Numbered from the stretch's first letter, positions 8,730 to 17,910 are shown. The stretch is DNA of 64,000 nucleotides from JALZCH01 sp036387315 (GCA_036387315.1 DASVTY010000012.1:5779-69778), one strand, 5' to 3'. The notes: generated by a model from the letters alone, not told the origin. Translations and numbers: made by a program.

Positions 8730-9566
8730 ATGAGCAATTTTGCAGATGTCGAAATAAATGCGGTGCGTGATTACTGGAATCGCCGCCCGTGCAATATTCG
8801 TCACTCGACCGCCGAGGTCGGGACGGAAGAATATTTTAATCAAGTCGAAGCCCGCAAATATTTTGTCGAGCCGCATATACCGGCTTTTGCCGAATTTGAG
8901 CGCTGGCGCGGCAAAAAAGTTCTGGAAATCGGGTGCGGAATAGGCACGGACACGATGAATTTTGCGCGCGCCGGAGCTGAAGTGACGGCAATTGATTTGT
9001 CGAGTGAATCTTTAAAACTGGCGAAAAAACGCGCCGAAGTTTTTAATTTGACCGACCGAATCCGTTTTTACGAAGCCAACGCCGAGCGGCTTTCGGATTT
9101 TATTCCGCCGGAAAAATACGATCTTGTTTATTCATTTGGAGTAGTTCATCATTCGCCGAACCCGGAAAAAATCATCGAGCAGCTACGCGCGAATTTCGTT
9201 CACACGGGCAGCTCTTTGAAATTGATGGTTTATTACCGTTACGCCTGGAAGGTGCTGTGGATTTTGCTCACCGAAGGACGCGGGCAATTCTGGAAAATTG
9301 ACGAACACATCGCCCGCAACTCCGAAGCGCAGACGGGCTGTCCGGTCACTTATTCATACACGAAAAAAACAATCAAAGATTTAATCGGCAACGGTTTTGA
9401 AGCCGAAGACATTTTTGTTGACCATATTTTTCCGTACAAAATCTCGGAATACGTCAAATATAATTACGTCAAAGAATGGTACTGGAAAATGTTGCCCGAA
9501 ACGGTTTTTCGCGCAATGGAAAAACGTTTCGGCTGGCATTTATGCGTCACGGCGAAAGCTAAATAA
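8730..9566 (+). CDS. Class I SAM-dependent methyltransferase
   Basis: 278 residues. The SAM-binding motif I VLEIGCGIGTDT lies near residues 64-75, with the following acidic strand end (VTAIDLS) and a motif near residue 140 (YDLVYSFGVVHH). The C-terminal third is rich in aromatic residues and has no obvious further domain. The target is not visible. Its place between the epimerase and the UDP-sugar dehydrogenase suggests methylation of a sugar in the repeat unit or of a lipid-linked intermediate. The 28-base gap to the next gene fits one operon. Confidence 0.8.
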   Translation: MSNFADVEINAVRDYWNRRPCNIRHSTAEVGTEEYFNQVEARKYFVEPHIPAFAEFERWRGKKVLEIGCGIGTDTMNFARAGAEVTAIDLSSESLKLAKKRAEVFNLTDRIRFYEANAERLSDFIPPEKYDLVYSFGVVHHSPNPEKIIEQLRANFVHTGSSLKLMVYYRYAWKVLWILLTEGRGQFWKIDEHIARNSEAQTGCPVTYSYTKKTIKDLIGNGFEAEDIFVDHIFPYKISEYVKYNYVKEWYWKMLPETVFRAMEKRFGWHLCVTAKAK

Positions 9567-9594
9567 AATTTTATAATCAAGGATTTATTTGTAG

Positions 9595-10971
9595 ATGAAG
9601 TCGAGAATTTCGGTTATCGGTTTGGGGAAACTGGGCGCGAGTATGGCGGGCGCGTTCGCTTCGCGCGGTTTTGAAGTCGTCGGCGTTGATGTCAACGAAC
9701 GTTCCGTTAATCTTGTTAACGAAGGGCGAGCGCCGGTTCAGGAAACCGATTTGGATAAATACATCGAAGAAAACAAAGCCCGAATTCGCGCGACGACAAG
9801 CCACGAAGACGCGATTTTAAATTCCGATATTTCTTTCGTCATCGTCCCGACTCCGAGCGATGAAAAAGGGGCTTTTTCACTGCAATATGCGGCTTGGGCT
9901 TTCAAAGAAATCGGCAAAGCTCTGAGAAAGAAAAACGGTTATCACAACATCGTATTAACTTCCACTGTTTTACCCGGCGCGACACGCTACGGTTTGCTGC
10001 CGATTTTGGAAAGAGAATCAGGTAAAAAATGCGGCGCGGATTTCGGTTTGTGCTACAGCCCCGAATTTATCGCACTCGGCAGCGTGATCCGTGATTTTTT
10101 GAATCCCGATTTTCTACTTCTCGGCGAATATGACGAACGCGCCGGTAATCAACTCGAACAAATTTACAAGGAAACGATGTTCGGCAATCCGCCCTGCAAA
10201 CGAATGAGTCTTGAAAACGCTGAACTGACGAAAATCTCGGTCAACAGCTTTGTCACGACGAAAATCACTTTTGCCAATATGCTCGCCGATTTGTGCGAGC
10301 GAGTTCCGGGCGGAAACGTTGATGTCGTCACTGACGCGCTCGGCGCTGACAAACGAATCGGACGAAGATATTTGACCGGCGCGCTCGGTTACGGCGGACC
10401 GTGTTTTCCGCGCGATAATGTAGCTTTGAGCTATATTGCGCGAGAAATGGGAACTCGTGCCGATATTTCCGAAACGACCGACAATTTTAATCGTTCGATG
10501 GCGGAAAAAATCGCAGAAAAGCTGCGCACGGTCGTACAGGACGGGGTGACGACCGCGATTTTGGGTTTGGCTTATAAGCCGTTTTCGCACGTCGTCGAAG
10601 AATCGCAAGGCGTTTATCTTGCGAACGCTTTATCGCAAGCCGGCGCTCGCGTCGTAGCTTACGACCCGCTAGCAGGGGAATCGGCGAACGCCGAATTAAA
10701 AGGTAAAGTTCTGATTCTGGATTCGGCGAAAAAATGTCTGGAACAAGCCGAAATAGTTTTAATTACAACCGCCGATCCTGAATTTCAAACTTTGACTTAT
10801 GCCGATTTTAATCCCGAATTCAGTAAAATCACCGTAATTGATTTTTGGCGGATTTTGCGCGGCGAATTGCAAAATCGCCCGAACGTCGAATACGTTCCGG
10901 TCGGTTGCAGTACGAACGACGAAGAAAATGCTGCGCGGCTGCGCGAATTGTGGCACGGCGAACGGTTTTAA
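9595..10971 (+). CDS. Nucleotide-sugar dehydrogenase (UDP-Glc/UDP-ManNAc/GDP-Man DH family)
   Basis: 458 residues. This family oxidises the C6 hydroxyl of a nucleotide sugar to a uronic acid in two NAD-dependent steps. An N-terminal Rossmann fold (GLGKLGASMAGAF, residues 6-18), the central helix region and the catalytic cysteine C270 in YGGPCFPRDN are visible, followed by a second nucleotide-binding domain (TTAILGLAYKPF near 320). It is longer than E. coli Ugd (388) or WecC (420). The substrate cannot be fixed from sequence. A UDP-GlcNAc 2-epimerase family gene at 28636 makes UDP-ManNAc one possibility, and UDP-glucose or GDP-mannose are others. Confidence 0.85.
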   Translation: MKSRISVIGLGKLGASMAGAFASRGFEVVGVDVNERSVNLVNEGRAPVQETDLDKYIEENKARIRATTSHEDAILNSDISFVIVPTPSDEKGAFSLQYAAWAFKEIGKALRKKNGYHNIVLTSTVLPGATRYGLLPILERESGKKCGADFGLCYSPEFIALGSVIRDFLNPDFLLLGEYDERAGNQLEQIYKETMFGNPPCKRMSLENAELTKISVNSFVTTKITFANMLADLCERVPGGNVDVVTDALGADKRIGRRYLTGALGYGGPCFPRDNVALSYIAREMGTRADISETTDNFNRSMAEKIAEKLRTVVQDGVTTAILGLAYKPFSHVVEESQGVYLANALSQAGARVVAYDPLAGESANAELKGKVLILDSAKKCLEQAEIVLITTADPEFQTLTYADFNPEFSKITVIDFWRILRGELQNRPNVEYVPVGCSTNDEENAARLRELWHGERF

Positions 10972-10977
10972 ATTTAA

Positions 10978-11052
10978 AACCACAGATAAAACGGATTTCC
11001 CGCAGATGGTTGTTTTAGTCTGTCTTAATCTGCTTGCGTCTGTGGTTCTTTT
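10978..11052 (+). terminator. Phrase-type inverted repeat, possible terminator
   Basis: AACCACAGA at 10978-10986 is exactly matched in reverse by TCTGTGGTT at 11039-11047, followed by CTTTTTT. The 52 bases between carry related phrases (GATAAAACGGATTTC, GTCTGTCTTAATCTGC), so a longer imperfect fold is likely. It separates the dehydrogenase from the glycosyltransferase at 11056. The loop is long for a classical terminator. Confidence 0.4.
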
Positions 11053-11055
11053 TTG

Positions 11056-11964
11056 ATGAGCGAAAAGAAAAAAGTCGAAATTGTTTTTCCTTGCTACAAC
11101 CGCCGCGAGATAACTTTGCAATGTCTTCGCAGTCTGGCGCGGATTGATAAGACCGGCTTGGAAGTTCACATTGTCGTAGTTGACGATGGCAGCACGGACG
11201 GGACGAGCGATGCGATTCAACGCGAGTTTCCCGAAGTCGAAATTTTTGCGGGCGACGGCAATTTGTGGTTCACCGCCGGAACGAATCGCGGCATCGAAGC
11301 GGCTTTAAAGCATAAACCGGATTACGTTTTGTGCATCAACGACGACGAGATTTTCGATTCCCGATTTTTGCGTCGAATGGTTGACACCGCCGAAGCGAAT
11401 CCGCGCTCCGTCATCGGCGCTCTGCTCGTTTTGTGGGACGATATGAAAACGGTTTTTCAGGTCGCTCCGCGCTGGAAAACCTTGCAGGGCGGTTGGCGTC
11501 ATTATTATCAGCAAACCGTTCACACGGTGCCCGACAAACCGTTTGAAGTCGGTTTGATCGTCGGAAACTGCGTTTTAGTTCCGACGGAAGCAATTCGCGA
11601 ATGCGGTTTGATGGACGAGCGAAATTTCGTCAATTTCGGCGACGCCGAATGGACGCCGCGAATGAGAAAGCGCGGGTGGCGATTGCTGCTCGAACCGCAA
11701 GCCCGCGTTTTTTGCCAACCGAACGTTCCGCCGAAATCCCTGCGGAATCATTCCTGGAAGGAGCTTTATCAAACGCTCTGGGCGGATCGGCGCAAATTGC
11801 AGAATCTGCGCGTCCAGTTTCGCTCGCTTTGGGTCGGCGCGCCGACAAAAGCCCACGCTGTTGCAGCTTTTACGGTTCACGTCGGGCGGCTCGGTTTGCA
11901 GTCAACCCGATTATGGCGCGAAAAACCGGACAAAGAAAGAAGTCTCGCCGAAGATTACGCATAG
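11056..11964 (+). CDS. Family 2 glycosyltransferase
   Basis: 302 residues from the ATG at 11056. A TTG three bases earlier is in frame but less likely. A GT-A fold is shown by the N-terminal VEIVFPCYNRRE, the nucleotide-binding VVVDDGSTDGT (about residues 36-46) and a metal-binding acidic motif INDDEIFD (about 93-100). The NLWFTAGTNRG and later acidic motif FGDAEW resemble rhamnosyltransferase-like GT2 enzymes. No membrane helix is evident, so it is probably a peripheral cytoplasmic enzyme acting on the lipid-linked repeat unit. It is followed after 3 bases by the next glycosyltransferase, in the same frame. Confidence 0.85.
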   Translation: MSEKKKVEIVFPCYNRREITLQCLRSLARIDKTGLEVHIVVVDDGSTDGTSDAIQREFPEVEIFAGDGNLWFTAGTNRGIEAALKHKPDYVLCINDDEIFDSRFLRRMVDTAEANPRSVIGALLVLWDDMKTVFQVAPRWKTLQGGWRHYYQQTVHTVPDKPFEVGLIVGNCVLVPTEAIRECGLMDERNFVNFGDAEWTPRMRKRGWRLLLEPQARVFCQPNVPPKSLRNHSWKELYQTLWADRRKLQNLRVQFRSLWVGAPTKAHAVAAFTVHVGRLGLQSTRLWREKPDKERSLAEDYA

Positions 11965-11967
11965 AAA

Positions 11968-13284
11968 ATGTTTAAGCTTGGGAGCGCGGGCGAATCACCC
12001 GCAATCAGCGCCGAAAGGCGCGATCAGATTTTTACCGAATCTTGCCGCAAAACAGATGCGGGCGAGGCGTTCGCGCTCCAATCAAAAGAAGTTTTATTCG
12101 TCTGGAATTACACCGAATGGGGCGGCGCGCAAATTTATTTTCTCGGAATTATGCGGTTTTTGCGCGAGATGAATGTTCGAGTAAGCGCCGTGATGCCGGA
12201 AGGAACGAGCGAAAAGCTGCTCCGTTATTTCGAGCGGGAAAACGTTGCGACAAATTTTTTTCCGGCGCGGATTGATGCGACCAAAGCCGCAAGCATACGG
12301 CACAAAATCGGGCGCAGATGGAATGATTTGCGCTGCCACTGGATTCTCGCGCGGCATTTGTCGGAATCGAATTTGGAAAACAAAATCGTCCATATCGAAG
12401 CCGCGCCCTGGAACGCGGCGAGCTTATTGTTTTTTCTGGCGCGTAAAACTCACGTTTTCGTCACGCTGCATATTTCGCAAACGGACGCGCCGACAATCCG
12501 CAATCGCTGGATTCGTTTGAAATATAAATTGCTCTGCCGGTTGCCGAAATTTCATTTGCTCGCTTCAAATGAAGATATGCGAAAAAGTCTGCGCTGGTTT
12601 GTGGACGAAAAAATGCTCGCTTTGATTCCGGTTGCTTACACCGGAGTCAACACAAAAGAGATTAGCGGCGTTTTAGATTTGCCGCTCGAACGCGAAAAGC
12701 TCATTAAAAAATATAATTTGCCTGAAAATCGCCTTCTGGTTTTTTCGCTCGGGAGCATTGTCGAGCGCAAAGGTTACAGAGTTTTGCTCGAAACTGCGCG
12801 GCAGTTAAAAAACGAAAATCTTTTTTTCGTTTGGGTTGGCGATGGCGAAAAGCTGGCGGAGATGCAAAAATTGATTATTGAATTCGGGCTTGAAGATTCG
12901 GTGAAAATCATTCGTCCTTCAGAAATCGGCGAAAACCGCGAAGATTTGCTGCGCCTGCTCAGAATTGCCGATGTTTTCGTTCATCCGTCATTCGCCGAAG
13001 GGCTTGCCGGAGCGATGCTCGAAGCGATGGCGCTTGAAGTTCCGGTTGTGGTTTCCCGAATCAACGCCCTGCCGGAAGCAGTCAAAAATATGGAAAACGG
13101 TTTGCTTGTTCGAGCCGGAGATGACGAAGGCTTTGCCAAAGCTATTTCTACATTGGCAAAAGATGAAAAATTGCGGCGGCATTTAGCTAAAAAAGGTCAG
13201 GAAACGGTTTTGAAAAATTTTACCGAAGAACGCTGCGCCGAAGTGACGATTGATTTTTACGAAAAGTGCTTGAATACTTTGTAA
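11968..13284 (+). CDS. Family 4 glycosyltransferase with repeat-derived N-terminus
   Basis: 438 residues. The recognisable GT-B enzyme begins only near residue 41 (EVLFVWNYTEWGGAQ, typical of GT4 N-termini). It continues to the C-terminal donor domain with SLGSIVERKGY, WVGDGEK and the E-x7-E motif in FAEGLAGAMLEAMA. The first 40 residues are encoded by a palindromic repeat (11979-12083). No ATG, GTG or TTG lies in frame between 11968 and the conserved start, and a stop codon lies just upstream (11962-11964), so translation must begin at 11968 unless a rare start is used. The retaining GT4 role in repeat-unit assembly is by family. Confidence 0.85.
   Translation: MFKLGSAGESPAISAERRDQIFTESCRKTDAGEAFALQSKEVLFVWNYTEWGGAQIYFLGIMRFLREMNVRVSAVMPEGTSEKLLRYFERENVATNFFPARIDATKAASIRHKIGRRWNDLRCHWILARHLSESNLENKIVHIEAAPWNAASLLFFLARKTHVFVTLHISQTDAPTIRNRWIRLKYKLLCRLPKFHLLASNEDMRKSLRWFVDEKMLALIPVAYTGVNTKEISGVLDLPLEREKLIKKYNLPENRLLVFSLGSIVERKGYRVLLETARQLKNENLFFVWVGDGEKLAEMQKLIIEFGLEDSVKIIRPSEIGENREDLLRLLRIADVFVHPSFAEGLAGAMLEAMALEVPVVVSRINALPEAVKNMENGLLVRAGDDEGFAKAISTLAKDEKLRRHLAKKGQETVLKNFTEERCAEVTIDFYEKCLNTL
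11979..12083. repeat. REP-like palindrome inside a coding region
   Basis: The stretch 11979-12006 (TGGGAGCGCGGGCG...) is matched imperfectly in reverse by 12055-12083 (...GGCGTTCGCGCTCCAATC). Between them lies a perfect hairpin GCGCC-GAAA-GGCGC (12008-12021). Extragenic 'GGAGCGCGGGC' phrases of this type are common in some environmental genomes. Here the element encodes residues 4-40 of the glycosyltransferase. Confidence 0.6.
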
Positions 13285-13321
13285 TTTAAAACGCGCGTTT
13301 TAACGGTTAGTTACAGAAATT

Positions 13322-14137
13322 ATGGTTTCAGTTGAGGAAAACATTTCCGAACAGGTTTTTGAAGAGATGTTAAATCGCTCGGATTTGCGGCTGTTCGAGA
13401 AAATTACGAGTCAGACCGATGAATTTGACAAACGCTCGCTGCTTGCGTGCCAGCGCGCGGTCAGAAATCTTTTGGGGAAATACATTTATTTGGAAATCGG
13501 CTCTTATCTTGGCGGCAGCATTCAGCCGTTTTTGCTCGATTCGGCTTGCGAAACGATTTTTTCGCTTGATAAAAGACCGTTTTCACAACCGGACGAGCGC
13601 GGCGTTGATTTTGTTTATAAAAACAATTCAACGGCTAGAATGCTCGAAAATCTGAAACAAGTCGCGCCGCGTAATTTAGATAAGATCGTTTGCATTGACG
13701 GCGATGTCAGCGAAATTGATAAAACGAAAATCACCCGAAAACCTGATTTGTGTTTTATTGACGGCGAGCATACGGACACGGCTTGCCAGCGCGATTTTCA
13801 TTTTTGTCTTGAAGTAATGAACCGCGAGCGCGGCGCGATTGTTTTTCACGACGCGGGCGTTATTTATCATGGGTTGAAAGAAATCATCGAGTTTTTGGAG
13901 GCAAAGGAAATAAAATTTACGGCATACAATCTGCCGCACGTAATGTTTGTCATTGAAATCGGTGATTTTTCGCTGCACCGCGAGCCGGAAATCAACCGGA
14001 TGCTCGTTAATAATCACGTCGGTTATTTATATTCTTTGCAGTCAAACGATTTTTATCGCTCGTTTGTCAATAAGCCGATTATCAGAAAATATCGCGAATT
14101 TCGCTCCTGGCTTGCGGGAAGCAACGTCAGCGAGTAA
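13322..14137 (+). CDS. Class I SAM methyltransferase (Methyltransf_24-like)
   Basis: 271 residues. A Rossmann motif YLEIGSYLGGS lies near residues 57-67, an acidic strand end SLDKRPF near 80, and LCFIDGEHT near 143 with the DGxH pattern. A VFHDAG motif follows near 178. This combination (EIGxxxGGS, IDGxH, FHD) is typical of the Methyltransf_24/cephalosporin-hydroxylase-like methyltransferases that modify sugars in glycan and antibiotic clusters. The C-terminal 60 residues are not recognised. The substrate is unknown. It sits between a glycosyltransferase and a Uma2 nuclease-fold gene. Confidence 0.72.
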   Translation: MVSVEENISEQVFEEMLNRSDLRLFEKITSQTDEFDKRSLLACQRAVRNLLGKYIYLEIGSYLGGSIQPFLLDSACETIFSLDKRPFSQPDERGVDFVYKNNSTARMLENLKQVAPRNLDKIVCIDGDVSEIDKTKITRKPDLCFIDGEHTDTACQRDFHFCLEVMNRERGAIVFHDAGVIYHGLKEIIEFLEAKEIKFTAYNLPHVMFVIEIGDFSLHREPEINRMLVNNHVGYLYSLQSNDFYRSFVNKPIIRKYREFRSWLAGSNVSE

Positions 14138-14191
14138 TTGTCAAATGGAAAGTTAAATTCGCATAATATATGCGATGGGAGCAAGCGAATT

Positions 14192-14860
14192 ATGATTGCC
14201 GTTGAATCATTACAGGCGGAAAATCGCGTCGTCAAATCTGTTTTGCACGCTTTGGCTGAGGAAGGCTTGGTTACAGTCGTCGGCGAGGACGAAGAAGAGA
14301 TGAGCGAAACGACTCTGCATTTTGAATTGGTAAATTATTTGTTCAACGCTCTCAAGCTGTTTTTCGCCGAGCGCGAAAACGTTTTCGTCGCTTCCAATCT
14401 GCGAATCTCATACGATCCGCAAAATCCGCTTAAATGGTTTGCGCCGGACGTTTTGGTTGCTTTCGAGACGGCGAACCGAGAGCGTTCGAGCTACGATTTA
14501 AAAACCGAAGGGCAAATGCCGCAGGTTGTCTTTGAAATCTCCAGCTCGCAAACAGCTTATAAAGATATGGGCGAGAAATATAATATTTACGCCCGGCTCG
14601 GAGTCGAAGAATATTATTTGCTCGACCCGGAGCGCAATCTGCTTCCCGACACGCTGATGGCTTATCAACGCAAAGGCGGTAAATTGCTGCCGGTGGAAAT
14701 TCAAAACGGGCGCGTTTTCAGCCCGCAACTCGGTTTGGAAATTGTGGACACCGGCGCTCAATTTCGACTTTTCGATTCAAAAAACAATGATTTCTTGCGC
14801 TCGCCAGAGGAAACAGCCGCCAGGCTTGCCGAGCTTGAAGCCTTACTCAAACAAAAATAA
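14192..14860 (+). CDS. Uma2-family (DUF820) putative endonuclease
   Basis: 222 residues from the ATG at 14192, which has GGGAG about 13 bases upstream. The longer frame back to a TTG at 14138 is less likely. The restriction-endonuclease-like fold is shown by APDVLV (D86), VVFEISS (E115), and lysines 124 and 129 before YNIYARLGVEEYYLLDP, the conserved 'GV-eYW-vDp' block of Uma2 proteins. A short coiled region forms the C-terminus. Uma2 genes are numerous in cyanobacteria and some other phyla, and their role is not established. Finding one inside a polysaccharide locus is unexpected. It may be a passenger. Confidence 0.82.
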   Translation: MIAVESLQAENRVVKSVLHALAEEGLVTVVGEDEEEMSETTLHFELVNYLFNALKLFFAERENVFVASNLRISYDPQNPLKWFAPDVLVAFETANRERSSYDLKTEGQMPQVVFEISSSQTAYKDMGEKYNIYARLGVEEYYLLDPERNLLPDTLMAYQRKGGKLLPVEIQNGRVFSPQLGLEIVDTGAQFRLFDSKNNDFLRSPEETAARLAELEALLKQK

Positions 14861-14863
14861 TCA

Positions 14864-15643
14864 ATGGAAAACAGGCTCAAAACAGAAATCGCCGCGTTTG
14901 ACGGAATTTGGCAGGGCGGTTATTACGAAGGCGACCCGCTCGAACCCGTCGCGCGCTCAAATTACGGGCAAATAGGTTATATGAGCATATTGCACGCGAC
15001 TTATCTGCGCTGCATCAAGCCTTACGTCAAACCGGAAACCGTCGCACTCGAAATCGGCGCTGGGCGCGGAGCCTGGACTCGGTGTTTGCTGCCCGCAAAA
15101 GAAGTTTGGTGTTTGGACGCTTTGCCCGCCGAATACAATCGTTTTTGGGAATACATCGGCGACGCCGGAAACGCGCGTTATATTCAGGTCGAAGATTTCG
15201 AGTGCCGCGATTTGCCCGACAATCATTTCGATTATTTGTTTTCGTTCGGCTGTTTTTGTCATATTTCTTTTTACGGAATCGAAGAATACGCGAAAAATCT
15301 GTTTCCGAAATTAAAACCGGGCGCGAATTGTTTTTGGCTTGTCGCCGATTACGAGAAATATAATCGAGTGGTCAACAATCTGCCGCGCCACAGCATTTGG
15401 GCTGCCGCCGCGCCGACCGGCAGGCGTTACGCGCCGTTTCGGAAATTGCTCGATTGGCTCAAGCAAGTTGATAAACCCGAACCGCTTGCGCCTGATATTG
15501 ATGACGAACCGCGTTCGGGCAGATGGTACAATGCCGGAACAAAGAGAACTTGTGAGATGCTCGAAAAACACGGCTACGAGATTGTTGACGAGGACGTGGG
15601 AACAATCGTGCGCGATCCGGTGATTCACTTTAGAAAGCCGTAA
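14864..15643 (+). CDS. Class I SAM-dependent methyltransferase
   Basis: 259 residues, starting 4 bases after the Uma2 gene. Motif I is VALEIGAGRGAW (about residues 60-71), followed by VWCLDALP and a motif near 120-135 (FDYLFSFGCFCH), all typical of SAM-binding Rossmann enzymes. The N-terminal 50 residues (FDGIWQGGYYEGDPLEP) recall methyltransferases found in O-antigen and surface-glycan clusters. The target sugar is not visible. It is one of five methyltransferases in the locus. Confidence 0.78.
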   Translation: MENRLKTEIAAFDGIWQGGYYEGDPLEPVARSNYGQIGYMSILHATYLRCIKPYVKPETVALEIGAGRGAWTRCLLPAKEVWCLDALPAEYNRFWEYIGDAGNARYIQVEDFECRDLPDNHFDYLFSFGCFCHISFYGIEEYAKNLFPKLKPGANCFWLVADYEKYNRVVNNLPRHSIWAAAAPTGRRYAPFRKLLDWLKQVDKPEPLAPDIDDEPRSGRWYNAGTKRTCEMLEKHGYEIVDEDVGTIVRDPVIHFRKP

Positions 15644-15664
15644 ATCTCACAAGAAATTTTGAAT

Positions 15665-16357
15665 ATGGGCAAGGAAAACGATTTGGAAAACGGCGATTTT
15701 CCGCTGGTTGACCGCGTAAAGTATCTGAAAGATGCGGTTCGCGGCAAAAAAGTGCTGCATCTTGGCTGCACCGATTATCCTTTTACAGAAAAAGTGATTG
15801 CCAACGAAATGCTTCTTCATTTCGAACTGGGGAAAATTGCAGGCGAGCTTTACGGGTTTGATTTCGATGAGCGCGGAATCGAGATTTTAAAAAATCACGG
15901 AACAAAAAATCTGTATCGCGCCGATCTGGAAAATTTGCGGGATGTTCCTTTGAACGAAACTTTCGATGTGATTATCGCGGGCGAAATGATCGAGCATTTA
16001 TCAAATCCGGGATTGTTTTTGCGCGGCATTCAGCGATTTATGAATCCGCAGACGAATCTCATCATTACCACCATCAACGCTTACTGCGGAATGCGAATGT
16101 TCACTTACGGTCTGCGCGGCAAAGGCGGAGCGCATGAGCCGGTTCACCCGGATCACGTCGCTTATTATTCGTTTTCGACTCTCAGAGTTTTGGTCGAGCG
16201 CCACGATTTGAAAGTCAAAAAATTCGCTTTTTACAACACCGGCGAGGAACATCGAAAGCTCGCGCCCTGGAAACAAAAGATCGCCAACGACATCAGCGTT
16301 CGCATCGCCCGCCAATGGGCTGACGGCATTATCGCCGAGTGCGGTTTAAAAGGATGA
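15665..16357 (+). CDS. SAM-dependent methyltransferase-like protein
   Basis: 230 residues from the ATG at 15665. A TTG six bases earlier is in frame. The first SAM motif is a variant, KVLHLGCTDYPF (about residues 30-41), without a full GxGxG. Later motifs are normal: YGFDFDERGIEIL (about 62-74) and FDVIIAGEMIEHLSNP (about 99-114, the Methyltransf_11/23 motif). It overlaps the flippase gene by 4 bases (ATGA), so the two are translationally coupled. The enzyme may act on the lipid-linked unit before flipping. Confidence 0.75.
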   Translation: MGKENDLENGDFPLVDRVKYLKDAVRGKKVLHLGCTDYPFTEKVIANEMLLHFELGKIAGELYGFDFDERGIEILKNHGTKNLYRADLENLRDVPLNETFDVIIAGEMIEHLSNPGLFLRGIQRFMNPQTNLIITTINAYCGMRMFTYGLRGKGGAHEPVHPDHVAYYSFSTLRVLVERHDLKVKKFAFYNTGEEHRKLAPWKQKIANDISVRIARQWADGIIAECGLKG

Positions 16358-17868
16358 ACAACAGCATTCCGCGCGGCGTCATTTTCGGTTTTCTGTCGTG
16401 GCTGCTGCCATGCGCGCTGACGTTTGTTGCGACGCCGATTGTCGTGAAGCATCTCGGCACGGCGGATTACGGAATTTATGTTCTGGTGCTGGGCGTCATC
16501 AGTTATACGTTCGCCTTTAATATCGGTCGCGCGATTATCAAATACGTCGCCGAATTTCATGCGACCAATCGTGACGACCGAATCAACGAAGTTTTATCGG
16601 CGACTCTGATTTTAAATTTATTGGTCGGCTCAATCGGCGCGGGGATTTTGCTGCTGCTGACAAACGATTTGGTGACCGGCATTTTACAAATCGAACCCGG
16701 TTTGCAGTCCAAAGCCGTTCCGTCATTGCAGCTCGGCGCTTTGACGCTCGCGTTGTGGATGATCGGGCAGATTTTCAGCTCGGTTTTACAGGCGCTCGGA
16801 CGATTCGATTTGTTTTCGCAAATCACTTTTGCGATCAGCGGTCTGCAAACTCTCGGCAACGTCGCTCTGGCTTGGGCGGATTACAGCGTCGTCGTGCTGC
16901 TCTGGTGGAATTTGCTGACGATTGTTTTGAGCGGAATCGCTTTTTATTTTGCCGCGCGGCGTCTTTTACCCGGATTTCGCTTAGCTGTTGTTCCAAGCCG
17001 GGAAATTTTTCTGCTCGTTTGCAGATTTAGTTCCGGCGTCGTCGCATATCAAATAATCGGAAATATTCTGCTGATTTTCGAGCGCGCCTGGGTTACGCGC
17101 CAACTCGGAGCCGAGAGCTTGACGTTTTACGTCGTGCCGATGATGCTGGCTTTTTACATTCATCATTTTGTCGCTAGTTTGACGCTGGTTCTTTTTCCTT
17201 TGACCAGCGAAGTCGCGGCGCAAGCCGACAAAACGCGCCTTCTGACAATTTACGAGCGAACGACGAAATACATTTGTCTGCTGGTGGCGTTTGTCGCGGT
17301 CACGGCGATGACCGCGAGCAGAGAGTTTCTGAGTTTATGGCTCGGCGCCGAGTTTGCCGAGCGCTCGACCTGGATTTTTGTTTTTCATATTTTTACTTAC
17401 AGCTTGATTGCCGTCGGAATTATCACCTGGCAAATGGCAGACGGTCTGGGTGTTCCGAAGCGAAACGTTTTTCTCTCGCTGTCGTGGATTTTAACCGCCG
17501 TTCCGCTGATGATTTGGCTCGAACCGCAATTCGGCGCGATTGGCGTTGCCGCCGCTCGTTCGATCAGCGTTTTGAGCATTCCGGTTTCGATTTTTCTGAT
17601 TGAAAAATATGCATTCGGCAGAAGCTTAAAGCGGTTTTGGGGCGAGAGCTTGTTGAAATTGTCAGCCGCCGGCGCGGTCTGCGCGGCAATCGAATATTTT
17701 GCTTTGATGAATTTGGCGCGCGGTTGGAGCGGTTTGATTTTGTCGGTTTTTATCGGTGCGATTGCTTTTTTCGCAGTCATTTTAGCAACCAGATATTTGA
17801 CGGGCGAAGAAAGGCGCTGGTTTGAAAGTTTTATGAAACGAGCTGTTGCCGCTCGCGCGCGGGCGTAA
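16354..17868 (+). CDS. Polysaccharide flippase (Wzx-like, MATE/MVF superfamily)
   Basis: 504 residues with about 12-14 hydrophobic helices spread along the chain. It starts at an ATG overlapping the previous stop. A GTG 15 bases earlier is an alternative. The N-terminal LPCALTFVATPIVVKHLGTADYGIYVLVLG is the typical first helix pair of Wzx/polysaccharide-biosynthesis proteins (the GxxxYG motif). It would move the lipid-linked repeat unit to the periplasmic face. With the Wzy-like protein at 21568 and the Wza/Wzc-like pair it completes a Wzx/Wzy-dependent pathway. A 29-bp inverted repeat follows. Confidence 0.85.
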   Translation: MNNSIPRGVIFGFLSWLLPCALTFVATPIVVKHLGTADYGIYVLVLGVISYTFAFNIGRAIIKYVAEFHATNRDDRINEVLSATLILNLLVGSIGAGILLLLTNDLVTGILQIEPGLQSKAVPSLQLGALTLALWMIGQIFSSVLQALGRFDLFSQITFAISGLQTLGNVALAWADYSVVVLLWWNLLTIVLSGIAFYFAARRLLPGFRLAVVPSREIFLLVCRFSSGVVAYQIIGNILLIFERAWVTRQLGAESLTFYVVPMMLAFYIHHFVASLTLVLFPLTSEVAAQADKTRLLTIYERTTKYICLLVAFVAVTAMTASREFLSLWLGAEFAERSTWIFVFHIFTYSLIAVGIITWQMADGLGVPKRNVFLSLSWILTAVPLMIWLEPQFGAIGVAAARSISVLSIPVSIFLIEKYAFGRSLKRFWGESLLKLSAAGAVCAAIEYFALMNLARGWSGLILSVFIGAIAFFAVILATRYLTGEERRWFESFMKRAVAARARA

Positions 17869-17910
17869 ATTTTTATTGAAATTCAAAACAGGCTCAGAAT
17901 CAAACAGGAC

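Noticed and set aside
10114..10608. 164-residue antisense frame in the nucleotide-sugar dehydrogenase
   Set aside because: Shadow of a gene with an intact catalytic motif; no independent evidence.
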